This document shows, piece by piece, positions 1-6,359 of a stretch of 10,567 bases of DNA. The stretch is from Candidatus Bathyarchaeota archaeon. Its GTDB lineage: Archaea; Thermoproteota; Bathyarchaeia; 40CM-2-53-6. Every line of letters begins with the position of its first letter. The stretch's first letter is position 1. The stretch covers positions 1 to 10,567 of the forward strand of contig VBBH01000125.1 of the NCBI GenBank assembly GCA_005888695.1, given 5' to 3'. The translations under genes and the position numbers were made by a program. The notes beneath the pieces are model-generated. The model saw nothing but the letters and a program-made list of their open reading frames with translations. It searched no databases and had not been told where the DNA came from.

Positions 1-937
1 AAGTGATTGCCCATGCGAGTATTATGCTCCCGGTAGTGCTCCAGAAGACTTCTCTGTCGTTAGCCCGAGCTCCCGCTTTCGCGGCAGCAGCCACATGAGT
101 AGTCGAGATGGGAGCTCCGAATATCGCGCCCGCACTAACTAGGGCCGCGGTGGTTAGGCCGGCTCTGAGACGTTGATCATCATCCAGCTGTTCCTCCCTG
201 CTTACAAGTGACTCTGTGATCTTGCGGCCCCAAGAGATTGAACCGATGAATAGGGCTAGACTGACAAAGGCGTATGGAAGCCAGAGAGAGTCTTGAGACG
301 AGAAGGGAAGGAGGAAGAAGCCTAGAGCTGCCATCTTTGGCGCGTCATTGCTTCCTCTAGAGAACGAGGTTAGAGCTGCGGAGCCCCAGTGAAGAATCTT
401 GACTCTTCCTGGACCCAGCCCGCTAATCGCTGAACGACCATGCGCTAGCCGATGGAAGACGTAGGTTGCGAGTAGTGCGAGGAATGGGCTGGCTGCCATG
501 GGCAATAGAACCCTTAGCAGGAGGACACTCCATTGGATACCGCTTGTACCGTAGAGATAGATGAGTAGGAAGACGATCGCTCCAATAATGGTGTGAGTAG
601 ACGAGACTGGAATACGGAGAAGGGTCGTGGCAACAACCCAGACGGTTGCCGCAACGAGAACCGAGAGAGCAAACGATTCTCCAAGAGGAACCTTGACAAG
701 GTCTTGGGTGAATACTAGGAACAATCGTCCTGAAACATAGATTGCCGCTATGCTTCCGACACCGCTGAAAAGAGCGCCCCAGACGACAGCCCGGGTGATA
801 GATGCAGGCTTCGGTTGATCGCCTTTGGTAGCAACAATCAAACCAGCCACAATCTTGCCCACATCGTTCGCTCCGTTTACAAACGCTAGCGCGAAGAGAA
901 CTGCGAAACCTGCCGGGACGACCAGCAATTCGTACAA
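1..937 (-). CDS. PiT-family inorganic phosphate transporter (3' end beyond window)
   Basis: Integral membrane carrier, presumed to import inorganic phosphate by ion symport. The frame is open from the window edge back to a TAA just upstream of position 982, and it has no ATG start. From a TTG at 937, 312 residues are visible. Family signatures in order: NGANDVGK (residues 21-28), SSTHT (112-116), SRGSNDAPK (193-201) and ISTTH (277-281), the duplicated GAND/STTH half-motifs of PiT carriers, with hydrophobic spans between them and a charged loop near 238-258. The NGAND..K plus S.(A/S)RG.ND.PK form resembles the subfamily usually written NGANDxxKG/SFARGLNDTPK. TTG codons at 982 and 928 are alternative starts; I prefer 937 because an AT-rich element lies about 26 bases upstream of it and the protein then begins just before the first span. 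No PhoU/DUF47-type partner gene is visible on this side. The family is certain; substrate and exact start are not. Confidence 0.9.
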   Translation of the reverse strand, partial: MYELLVVPAGFAVLFALAFVNGANDVGKIVAGLIVATKGDQPKPASITRAVVWGALFSGVGSIAAIYVSGRLFLVFTQDLVKVPLGESFALSVLVAATVWVVATTLLRIPVSSTHTIIGAIVFLLIYLYGTSGIQWSVLLLRVLLPMAASPFLALLATYVFHRLAHGRSAISGLGPGRVKILHWGSAALTSFSRGSNDAPKMAALGFFLLPFSSQDSLWLPYAFVSLALFIGSISWGRKITESLVSREEQLDDDQRLRAGLTTAALVSAGAIFGAPISTTHVAAAAKAGARANDREVFWSTTGSIILAWAIT

Positions 938-955
938 AGACTCCCAAACGTATGG

Positions 956-968
956 ATTAATAATTTCC
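956..968. promoter_or_regulatory. AT-rich element shared by divergent PiT and SRPBCC genes
   Basis: The element ATTAATAATTT lies between the two divergent genes. It is about 26 bases before the preferred PiT start (937, minus) and about 25-30 bases before a plausible start site for the plus-strand gene beginning at 1007. It could serve as a TATA box in both directions. This is inferred from spacing and composition only. Confidence 0.35.
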
Positions 969-1006
969 CAGCAGACTGCCAATTTACTCTGGTAGGATTA
1001 TTCCCT

Positions 1007-1456
1007 TTGACCACTAACAAGCCTCTGCTTGAAAAGACGGAAACGTCCACTGACAGGATCACCATTGTGGCAGAGTTTCCCCGCATAAACAGGGAATCTC
1101 TCTTCGACCTCTGGACCAATCCTGAACAATTGAAGAAATGGTGGCCTCCTGTCGCGGAGCTCGAGCCGAGGCTCGGTGGAAAATATCACTTTTCCTGGCC
1201 CAATCAGGACTGGCATCTCAGAGGCAAGTATACCATGTTCAAGAGAGGGGAGAAACTTGGGTTTACATGGAAATGGGATCATGAATCCGTCAACGAGACT
1301 AGGGTGACATTGTCATTTATGTCCGTACTGCAAAACGGAACGAGACTTACACTCCAGCATGAAGGCTACGCGAAAAACAAGGAAGACCGGAAGATAAGAG
1401 ATGAGCACATTCAAGGCTGGATGTTCTTCCTCGGAAAGCTTCAAGAAACAACTTGA
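1007..1456 (+). CDS. SRPBCC / AHSA1-domain protein
   Basis: A 149-residue soluble protein of the Bet v1-like SRPBCC superfamily, AHSA1 (activator of Hsp90 ATPase homologue 1-like) type, close to the usual 140-160 residues of single-domain members. Recognisable parts: the N-terminal strand and helix with the ..LFDLWTNPEQLKKWW.. pattern (residues 32-46), the glycine turn in RLGGKYHFSW (55-64), the central strands FTWKW (86-90) and RVTLSF (99-104), and the C-terminal helix ending GWMFFLGKLQ (137-146). The fold makes a hydrophobic cavity for small ligands; what it binds here cannot be told, and most archaeal members are uncharacterised. The start is a TTG at 1007; no in-frame ATG exists nearby, and a GGTAGG tract lies about 10 bases upstream. 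It diverges from the PiT gene and converges on the ABC permease gene with only 12 bases between stops. Confidence 0.85.
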   Translation: MTTNKPLLEKTETSTDRITIVAEFPRINRESLFDLWTNPEQLKKWWPPVAELEPRLGGKYHFSWPNQDWHLRGKYTMFKRGEKLGFTWKWDHESVNETRVTLSFMSVLQNGTRLTLQHEGYAKNKEDRKIRDEHIQGWMFFLGKLQETT

Positions 1457-1468
1457 TTCCTCCCGGTG

Positions 1469-2344
1469 TCAACCCATTCGCCGAGAGATATCTGCATACC
1501 AGAAGTAACCCGCCGCGATGCCTATCGCCACCAGAGTGTAAGCTAGCAAGATCGCCACGGACAATTCTATTGTAGGGACAATTGTATTGTCGGCACCGAC
1601 GAATCGAAGAACGATCCCGACCGTCTGGGGAAGCAGGGGAGATGCATATTGCACCGGGAGGGAATTTGCTGGGGAAGTCGGCAGATAGATCTGAACGGTC
1701 CGGTAGAACTCCTTTCCAGTTAATGAGAAGATGAGGCCCAAGTAACCGCTGATTATGAAGCTAGCGAAGAAGACAGCGGAGGAGAATATGTAGGCGAGTG
1801 AGGATCTTCTTACGAGTTCGCCGAGCATGAATGCCAGCGAATAGAAGATCAATGAAGAGAAGGCTTGCACGATGAAGAGGCCTGGAAGGATTTCCAAGCT
1901 AGCCTGAGGACCGAAGAATGTAAAGGCGGAACCCACGCTGAGCAAAATGTTGAACGCTAGAATTATCAGGAATAGGATGAAACCCCCGAGAAATTTTCCG
2001 GCAAAGTAATCGTTTCTTCGGACCGGCTTCGAAAGCAACAACTCTGCGGTTCCCTGCTCATACTCCTCAGACATTGCGCCTGCCGCGATCAGGATTGCGG
2101 TGAAGTTGAGGAATAGTGGCTGGAGCCCAAAGACTCCTGCGACCCAGATGTAAGGATAGGCGGCGAGTGGGATAAATCCGGTCCCGTTTGTCGCGGTTGA
2201 CAATGCGTAGTACGGGAATGTATCTAGGAGGATAGTGAAGGCAAGCAGGGCGAGAACCTTCCGCTTTGCGATTGCCCGTTTCATCTCGTAACGGATGAAG
2301 GAGATAATAATGTCCACCCGGGTCATTTTATCGATCGACTCCAT
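1469..2344 (-). CDS. ABC-2 type transporter permease
   Basis: Membrane subunit of an ABC-2 exporter. The 291 residues include about six hydrophobic spans (roughly 30-50, 66-90, 115-143, 153-175, 185-207 and 258-284). After the second span comes the hallmark cytoplasmic element EEYEQGTAELLLSKPVRR (93-110) followed by DYFAGK, the pattern of ABC-2/NatB-type permeases in which a Glu-rich coupling helix contacts the ATPase. The ATG at 2344 overlaps the end of the ATPase gene by 17 bases. A second ATG at 2326, one base after the ATPase TAA, would give 285 residues beginning MTRVDI and is equally good or better; a GGAG lies 12 bases before it. Either way the gene is translationally coupled to the ATPase gene. 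The substrate is unknown; candidates for this class are drugs, lipids, peptides or ions. Confidence 0.9.
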   Translation of the reverse strand: MESIDKMTRVDIIISFIRYEMKRAIAKRKVLALLAFTILLDTFPYYALSTATNGTGFIPLAAYPYIWVAGVFGLQPLFLNFTAILIAAGAMSEEYEQGTAELLLSKPVRRNDYFAGKFLGGFILFLIILAFNILLSVGSAFTFFGPQASLEILPGLFIVQAFSSLIFYSLAFMLGELVRRSSLAYIFSSAVFFASFIISGYLGLIFSLTGKEFYRTVQIYLPTSPANSLPVQYASPLLPQTVGIVLRFVGADNTIVPTIELSVAILLAYTLVAIGIAAGYFWYADISRRMG

Positions 2345-3287
2345 TCTTTTTGAGAGCCTCGATGTACGCTCTCTCCAGCATATTGTCAGCTGTCTTGATC
2401 GTGTACAGCTTGGCTCCGCTCTTAACGATCAAGTCGGATAAGGCGGGTCTGATGTCGTCGTGTCCCTTGATGATAATCTCAATAGTCTGATTGTTGATTG
2501 TCACTTGGGAGACGTTGGGCATCTCCTTAATGCTGTTTATCGTCTCTTGTTGTAGTCCCTGTGCCTCTACTGTCACAACCGAGTAGTCTAACACCTTTCT
2601 GATGACTTCGGAGCTGGAACCTCGGAAGAGTATCCTGCCGCTGTGTATGATTAGTACAGATGTGCAGAGAGATTCCACCTCGTTCATCATATGGGATGAC
2701 ATGAACACAGTTCCTTTCCCTCCCATTACGAACTCTCGGAAGATTTCTCTGAAGTGAGCCGAGCCCGCAGGATCCAGCCCAAGCATCGGCTCGTCAAGAA
2801 TCAATAGTTCGGGACTGCCGATTAGAGCTTGGGCAACACTGAGTCGCTGCACCATCCCTTTGCTTAGCTTGCCAACTTTGGTATCTCGATACTCGATCAG
2901 TCCAACAAGCTCAAGCACACGCCTAATCTCATCTTGCTTGTCCCCTTGGAATCCTAGCTCGTGCAGTACAAGGGTAAGGAGCTCAGTCGGAGTGAGAAAG
3001 GTTTGGATGTTGGGCAGCTCGGGGGAATAGGCGACATGGTTGAGCGCCTCAACGTGTTTTGAGATAGGATCGTACCCGTTTACGCGGACGTTCCCGGATG
3101 AGGGTCGAATTAATCCAAGCATGAGGCGCATACAGGTAGTTTTCCCGGACCCATTGGGACCGAGGAAACCCACGATCTCGCCCTTGCCAATGCTAAGATC
3201 GACCGGGCCAATCTTCTTACTACCGTAATCTTTCACCGTATTTTGAAACTGTAATACTGAAGGTCCTTGAGAACTTGGATTACTCAT
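2328..3287 (-). CDS. ABC transporter ATP-binding protein (ABC-2 exporter class)
   Basis: Cytoplasmic ATPase that powers the permease encoded just downstream. All nucleotide-binding motifs are intact: Walker A GPNGSGKT (residues 43-50), a Q-loop region AYSPELP (86-92) in which Pro-Glu stands where Gln is usual, signature LSKGMVQ (141-147; the common form is LSGGQ), Walker B LLILDEP (161-167) with the catalytic Glu, D-loop GLDP, and the H-loop His in SSHM (189). An additional domain of about 90 residues follows residue 225, typical of 300-320 residue NatA/CcmA-like ATPases working with ABC-2 permeases. The gene is the middle of a lipoprotein-ATPase-permease operon, with a 31-base gap upstream and overlap downstream. 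There is no clear ribosome binding site before the ATG at 3287, so translation may be coupled to the upstream gene. Confidence 0.95.
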   Translation of the reverse strand: MSNPSSQGPSVLQFQNTVKDYGSKKIGPVDLSIGKGEIVGFLGPNGSGKTTCMRLMLGLIRPSSGNVRVNGYDPISKHVEALNHVAYSPELPNIQTFLTPTELLTLVLHELGFQGDKQDEIRRVLELVGLIEYRDTKVGKLSKGMVQRLSVAQALIGSPELLILDEPMLGLDPAGSAHFREIFREFVMGGKGTVFMSSHMMNEVESLCTSVLIIHSGRILFRGSSSEVIRKVLDYSVVTVEAQGLQQETINSIKEMPNVSQVTINNQTIEIIIKGHDDIRPALSDLIVKSGAKLYTIKTADNMLERAYIEALKKNGVDR

Positions 3288-3318
3288 ACGTAATCAAGAA
3301 ATTCTCTATGACTTTCCG

Positions 3319-4092
3319 TTAGTCGACCCAGTGTGAAGGCTTGTCTTGAGCCTTAGACGGTTCAGCGGCTATTGACATAGTGTTTCTTGTCCCAGCCTTT
3401 GCTCTGACGAGTGCGAAAACGGACGGGACAGCGAGACCAACCGCTCCAGCTAGGCCGAGACCAACCAGGGCGAAGCCGAACATTGTAGTGGTCCCGGATG
3501 GACTTGTTAACGGGAGATTCGTCGCTACAAGCGTAGCGGTGAGGGCATAAGGCCCAATGGCCTGCAATTCTACGGAGTAGACCAAGCCCGAGGGCATCGT
3601 GAGGATGTTTCCGGCTGCAGAATATGTCTCCCCATTGGTTCTCGATACTGAGATCGAGAGCGCATGTTTCACTGCGGTGTAGGTTTGACCCTTGAACGTT
3701 ACTTGGGCAGTACCGCTGCGACTGATTTGGGCACTAAGCTTGATGCCGTGGCTTGAGTATGAGAGGGATTGGTTGTTCAATTCGGGAAAGTAAGGAAATA
3801 TTTCCGGCAGCGAGCTACTATTCACAACCTTCGAATAAGTCAAGTGCCTCTCGCCTGACGATAGAGCAAAAGTCAGCTGTACGAGTCCATTTTGGCCGGC
3901 CGGCTCGCCGGTCTCGTTTACAACAAAAACCTCAACAGGACTATCAGCTTTGTTCAAAGAGATCTGGTAGGTGACGTAGCCATGGTTCGGCTGTGTCCCT
4001 GGTCCCGATGCTCCCGAAACAGTGCTGGAGCAGGAGCCTAGCAGTAGGAAAGCTATAGCCACAAGTAGAATGAATGCAGGGAAACGGGGCAT
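3319..4092 (-). CDS. Putative lipoprotein with C-terminal membrane anchor, ABC-operon partner
   Basis: An extracytoplasmic protein of unknown function that opens the ABC-2 operon. From the ATG at 4092 it has 257 residues: a signal peptide with hydrophobic core FILLVAIAFLLL followed by LGSC, a plausible lipobox with Cys at residue 21; a Ser/Thr/Gly-rich beta-type body with three N-X-S/T sequons (NET, NSS, NQS); then a Gly/Ala/Val span at about residues 204-229 and a short charged, presumably cytoplasmic tail. The body would lie outside the cell, held at the C-terminus and perhaps by lipid at the N-terminus. A TTG at 4107 would add five residues, but the ATG has a GGAG ribosome site 7 bases upstream (4100-4103) and a TATA-like box further up, so I chose it. 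It may be a surface accessory of the exporter; this is inferred only from position. I recognise no named family. Confidence 0.75.
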   Translation of the reverse strand: MPRFPAFILLVAIAFLLLGSCSSTVSGASGPGTQPNHGYVTYQISLNKADSPVEVFVVNETGEPAGQNGLVQLTFALSSGERHLTYSKVVNSSSLPEIFPYFPELNNQSLSYSSHGIKLSAQISRSGTAQVTFKGQTYTAVKHALSISVSRTNGETYSAAGNILTMPSGLVYSVELQAIGPYALTATLVATNLPLTSPSGTTTMFGFALVGLGLAGAVGLAVPSVFALVRAKAGTRNTMSIAAEPSKAQDKPSHWVD

Positions 4093-4130
4093 AGGAAGTC
4101 TCCGCAACGGTCGTCGTTTAGCTACGGTTC

Positions 4131-4138
4131 GATATAAA
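4131..4138 (-). promoter_or_regulatory. TATA-like box of the lipoprotein-ABC operon
   Basis: TTTATATC read on the minus strand. Its centre is about 42 bases before the ATG at 4092, predicting a start site near 4108 and a leader of about 16 bases that includes the GGAG at 4100-4103. The block is nearly symmetric and could also act on the plus strand. Confidence 0.5.
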
Positions 4139-4221
4139 CGTAAACGATCTGAACCACCTGAGCACCGAAAGATCAGCGGAAAAGACTACAAGTCTGAAAC
4201 ACCCGATGATTTTCATCAGAA

Positions 4222-4353
4222 TTGCAAATAACAAGGTGGGTTGTGATAGTCGCAATTGTTGTCATAGTGGCTTTCGTAATTCTTGTCGCTACCCCGACTA
4301 TTTACCGACCACCCATCTTTGGATGTCGTTGTAACATTCCACCCGACTTGTAG
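4222..4353 (+). CDS. Small single-span membrane protein with Cys-X-Cys tail (candidate)
   Basis: An unrecognised short ORF in the gap between divergent and convergent genes. From the TTG at 4222 it encodes 43 residues: a short polar start with Arg-Trp, an unbroken hydrophobic run rich in Val and Ile at about residues 7-23, then TPTIYRPP and a tail FGCRCNIPPDL, ending in TAG. The alternative start is a GTG at 4243 (36 residues), which has AGGTG 4 bases upstream, a good match to the archaeal anti-Shine-Dalgarno complement. The layout (Arg before the span, Pro-rich linker, paired Cys in the tail) looks like a real small membrane protein rather than chance reading. The Cys pair could bind metal or form a disulfide; this is speculation. 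No family is recognised and no clear promoter of its own is seen. Confidence 0.5.
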   Translation: MQITRWVVIVAIVVIVAFVILVATPTIYRPPIFGCRCNIPPDL

Positions 4354-4484
4354 CAATCTGCAACACGTTATTATTTTGGAGTAGGAGGGGAATACCTACA
4401 GGGCATTATACCGTTTACTTTTCCCAGAACTTGGGAATTGCATTCTCGTAAGCGGCTACACAAACATTCAGGTCCACCTAGGTC
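4354..4484. other. Intergenic stretch with two inverted repeats, no gene seen
   Basis: This is the 3' part of the 4108-4484 region that lies between the ABC operon promoter and the convergent orphan gene. It contains GTAGG (4381-4385) facing CCTAC (4395-4399), and TTCCCA (4421-4426) facing TGGGAA (4432-4437) with a 5-base loop, plus an AT-rich tract near 4366-4376. The second hairpin could be a transcript end for either flanking convergent gene. No ORF with a usual start codon or RNA gene was recognised. Confidence 0.35.
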
Positions 4485-5615
4485 TCAGGCTCGAGGAACA
4501 TATCCACTAAGCTCAATGCCTTTGAGCGATTCTTGCTCCTTGGAATAGTACCCGACTCTAATCTCTGGCTTCGTAGACTGGGGCATCAATTCAACGTCAA
4601 GCAATACGAAAGGAGGCACAAAGTCCATCTCGGTAATCCCAATGACCCTTGCCACCAGAGAGGTTCGGAATCGCGTTCCAGAGAACGCGATAGATCCGAA
4701 TAGGTAACACAAGCCCATGAAGGTGTCTCCATCTTTCTGAACATGGATGCTCGGTTCTCCAGGGTCAACTATTTCCTCAAAAACCATCGGCAACCCGCAG
4801 TCAAGCAGAACTTCATACTTTTCCTTGTCTCTCTGCCACGTTGGGTCGAAATAACTTCTCAAAAAAACTCGTCTTGCGATTCCGGCGAAATGGTATAGGT
4901 TAGCTTCCTGTCTGAGCTGAACAAGCTTCAACTCTGGAATGACGCCGGCGAGGTTAATTCCAAGATGCTGACGTTCCTTGTTAGGACTATTAGTCCCCCA
5001 GTGGTTCAGAAGCTGACTCGATCCTATCCAAAGCTGGACTTCTATCACGGTGTTCAACTGGACCTTGGGAGCGAGATCAAGCCATTCATTATTATCCACT
5101 CCAATCGTGAGCGTCCTTCCACGTATGCTCGTCTGAGGAATTTTGCTCGTTCGGCCGCGTTTCTCCACGGGCATTAGCGCGATGACTCCCGGACAAATTT
5201 CTAGAGTATCTCTGTCAGTGTCAAGAATGTCAGAGCACGGAAGGCAATCATCTCGTCTCACGTAGAGTACAACGTCAAGTCGCTCAGATTGAGTTGATGT
5301 TTTCAGGAGATTCTCTAAGGCTCCCGCTTTTGAGCGAGCAAGAATCCACCTTCGGCGTAGCCGGGGTTTCCCGGCGACAGGTTCGTCTTTTGGCGTGAAA
5401 GGGGTTTCACCGTCCAGTTGAAGAACGTGGAATACCGTTTCCGAAGCAGTGTCATTCCCCGCGTAAGACCTGACAATGGTCGCTGGAGGCAACAAATATC
5501 GTCGTTTCTGAAGTTCTTCCTTGCTGAACTGGACAAAGATCCTGAGTTCTTTCAGTTTCGGGTTTGTCCGGTCTAGCAGTTGAGTCATTTCTGCATCTCT
5601 CCGTCTCTGCGACAT
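4485..5615 (-). CDS. Conserved-looking hypothetical protein with CxxC motif
   Basis: An unrecognised 376-residue soluble protein with no signal peptide or membrane span. The first 40 residues are charged and helical in character, and the remainder is mostly beta-type. Visible marks: an Arg-rich patch PRLRRRW (residues 84-90), DDCLPCSD (122-129) with C124 and C127 followed by C141, and two strand-rich segments in the second half (about 186-240 and 260-345). The CxxC with a third Cys 14 residues on could hold a metal, but no fourth ligand is obvious. The ATG at 5615 has little ribosome-site support. The ATG at 5588 (residue 10, MTQLLDR) is preceded by GGAG 10 bases upstream and would give 367 residues; it is the better start. 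The gene is flanked by non-coding DNA, so context gives no function. Confidence 0.7.
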   Translation of the reverse strand: MSQRRRDAEMTQLLDRTNPKLKELRIFVQFSKEELQKRRYLLPPATIVRSYAGNDTASETVFHVLQLDGETPFTPKDEPVAGKPRLRRRWILARSKAGALENLLKTSTQSERLDVVLYVRRDDCLPCSDILDTDRDTLEICPGVIALMPVEKRGRTSKIPQTSIRGRTLTIGVDNNEWLDLAPKVQLNTVIEVQLWIGSSQLLNHWGTNSPNKERQHLGINLAGVIPELKLVQLRQEANLYHFAGIARRVFLRSYFDPTWQRDKEKYEVLLDCGLPMVFEEIVDPGEPSIHVQKDGDTFMGLCYLFGSIAFSGTRFRTSLVARVIGITEMDFVPPFVLLDVELMPQSTKPEIRVGYYSKEQESLKGIELSGYVPRA

Positions 5616-5809
5616 CTCAAGGATCTTATGCCTTTGAAGAGCACGCTAGATCGAGCTATCATTATCAGTCGAGACAACCATTGGTCCTTCTGAGGAATGA
5701 TTGGTTGAATCAAGAAACCTCTGTTAGGAGCCTTGACCAATCGCTCGCCCGTTCGCGAAAACCTCGCAATATCAATGAGTTCAAGCGTGTACAAAAACCT
5801 GGAACGCAT
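5585..5809 (-). CDS. Doubtful 74-residue ORF upstream of the CxxC protein gene
   Basis: A short basic reading frame (Arg and Ser rich) that ends in TGA overlapping the ATG at 5588 of the downstream gene as ATGA, the usual sign of translational coupling. A strongly AT-rich TATA-like block (5810-5823) abuts its ATG, which is too close for that promoter to produce this start. Composition is not convincing for a protein and no motif is seen. It may be a leader ORF or just chance. Confidence 0.15.
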   Translation of the reverse strand: MRSRFLYTLELIDIARFSRTGERLVKAPNRGFLIQPIIPQKDQWLSRLIMIARSSVLFKGIRSLRCRRDGEMQK

Positions 5810-5823
5810 GAAATATCTTTATC
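5810..5823. promoter_or_regulatory. AT-rich TATA-like block in the gap between the two orphan genes
   Basis: The only strongly AT-rich stretch in the 258-base gap 5616-5873. Read on the minus strand it is ATAAAGATATTT, predicting a start near 5790 and a long leader of about 175-200 bases for the CxxC protein gene. A 13-base palindrome, TTCGCCTAGCGAA, sits just upstream at 5848-5860. Function is inferred from composition only. Confidence 0.3.
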
Positions 5824-5873
5824 GGTCTTCACAACTGCGCTTTGGCCTTCGCCTAGCGAACTAGATCGAAGGA

Positions 5874-6254
5874 TTACTGGGTTTTTGTGTCTACCTGTGA
5901 GATTTGGGGTGTTATTGGTTTTGGTGCGATGAGGCCGTGTGCATTGTGAGGATTGTAGACCGGATTCCTTCCCGAAATTGTCAGAATCAGATGCTTTGCA
6001 GATCTATAGGTGTGACCCGCTGATAACGAGACGAGACTAGTGAAGATCCAGAAGAATGGAACACCCTGGATTACGTAGGACGTAATCTTGTAGCCTGGGA
6101 TACCCGGCGCTCCCACATTCGTTGTACTGACAGTAATTTGTGGTGACGTATTGATGAATAACCAGACGAGGTACAATGTGCTGCAGAAGCCTATGAGTGT
6201 CGAGAAGCTCATCAGGATGTCGATGAATTTCTCGATCTTTGAAAGCAACTTCAT
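5874..6254 (-). CDS. Small two-span membrane protein, unknown function
   Basis: A 126-residue protein with two predicted membrane segments, about residues 12-33 (around SFSTLIGFCSTLYLVWLF) and 61-80 (VIQGVPFFWIFTSLVSLS), separated by a Thr/Val/Gly/Pro-rich loop, and followed by a soluble tail of about 45 residues rich in Pro, His and Asn. The N-terminus is amphipathic and basic (MKLLSKIEKFID). No named family is recognised and no catalytic pattern is visible. It follows the amino-acid permease gene by 105 bases on the same strand, with no convincing TATA box in between, so read-through from that gene is possible. AGGTGG lies 13 bases before the ATG, rather far for a ribosome site. Confidence 0.6.
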   Translation of the reverse strand: MKLLSKIEKFIDILMSFSTLIGFCSTLYLVWLFINTSPQITVSTTNVGAPGIPGYKITSYVIQGVPFFWIFTSLVSLSAGHTYRSAKHLILTISGRNPVYNPHNAHGLIAPKPITPQISQVDTKTQ

Positions 6255-6359
6255 GGCAGATGTTCGACCACCTACCCTGCATCCGAATGAGTCCGTGTTG
6301 TCACCAGTATCGCGTTTGTCTAGGAATGGAATCGATGTGATGAGATGACGTTCAACCTA

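Noticed and set aside
423..947. 174-residue ORF on the minus strand
   Set aside because: It is the shifted frame of the PiT transporter gene: Cys/Arg/Ser-rich with no motif, while the neighbouring frame carries NGAND, SSTHT and ISTTH motifs in order.
4120..4150. GGTTCGA tract suggestive of a tRNA T-loop
   Set aside because: No matching acceptor, D or anticodon stems surround it, and the site is better explained as the operon's TATA-like region.
4022..4231. 69-residue plus-strand ORF at the lipoprotein gene start
   Set aside because: It is antisense to the signal peptide region and promoter, highly basic with Arg/Lys and Ser, and has no ribosome site or motif.
5564..5932. 122-residue plus-strand ORF
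   Set aside because: It overlaps the ends of both minus-strand orphan genes and the gap between them, has no motif, and its hydrophobic C-terminus is antisense to the 126-residue gene's tail.
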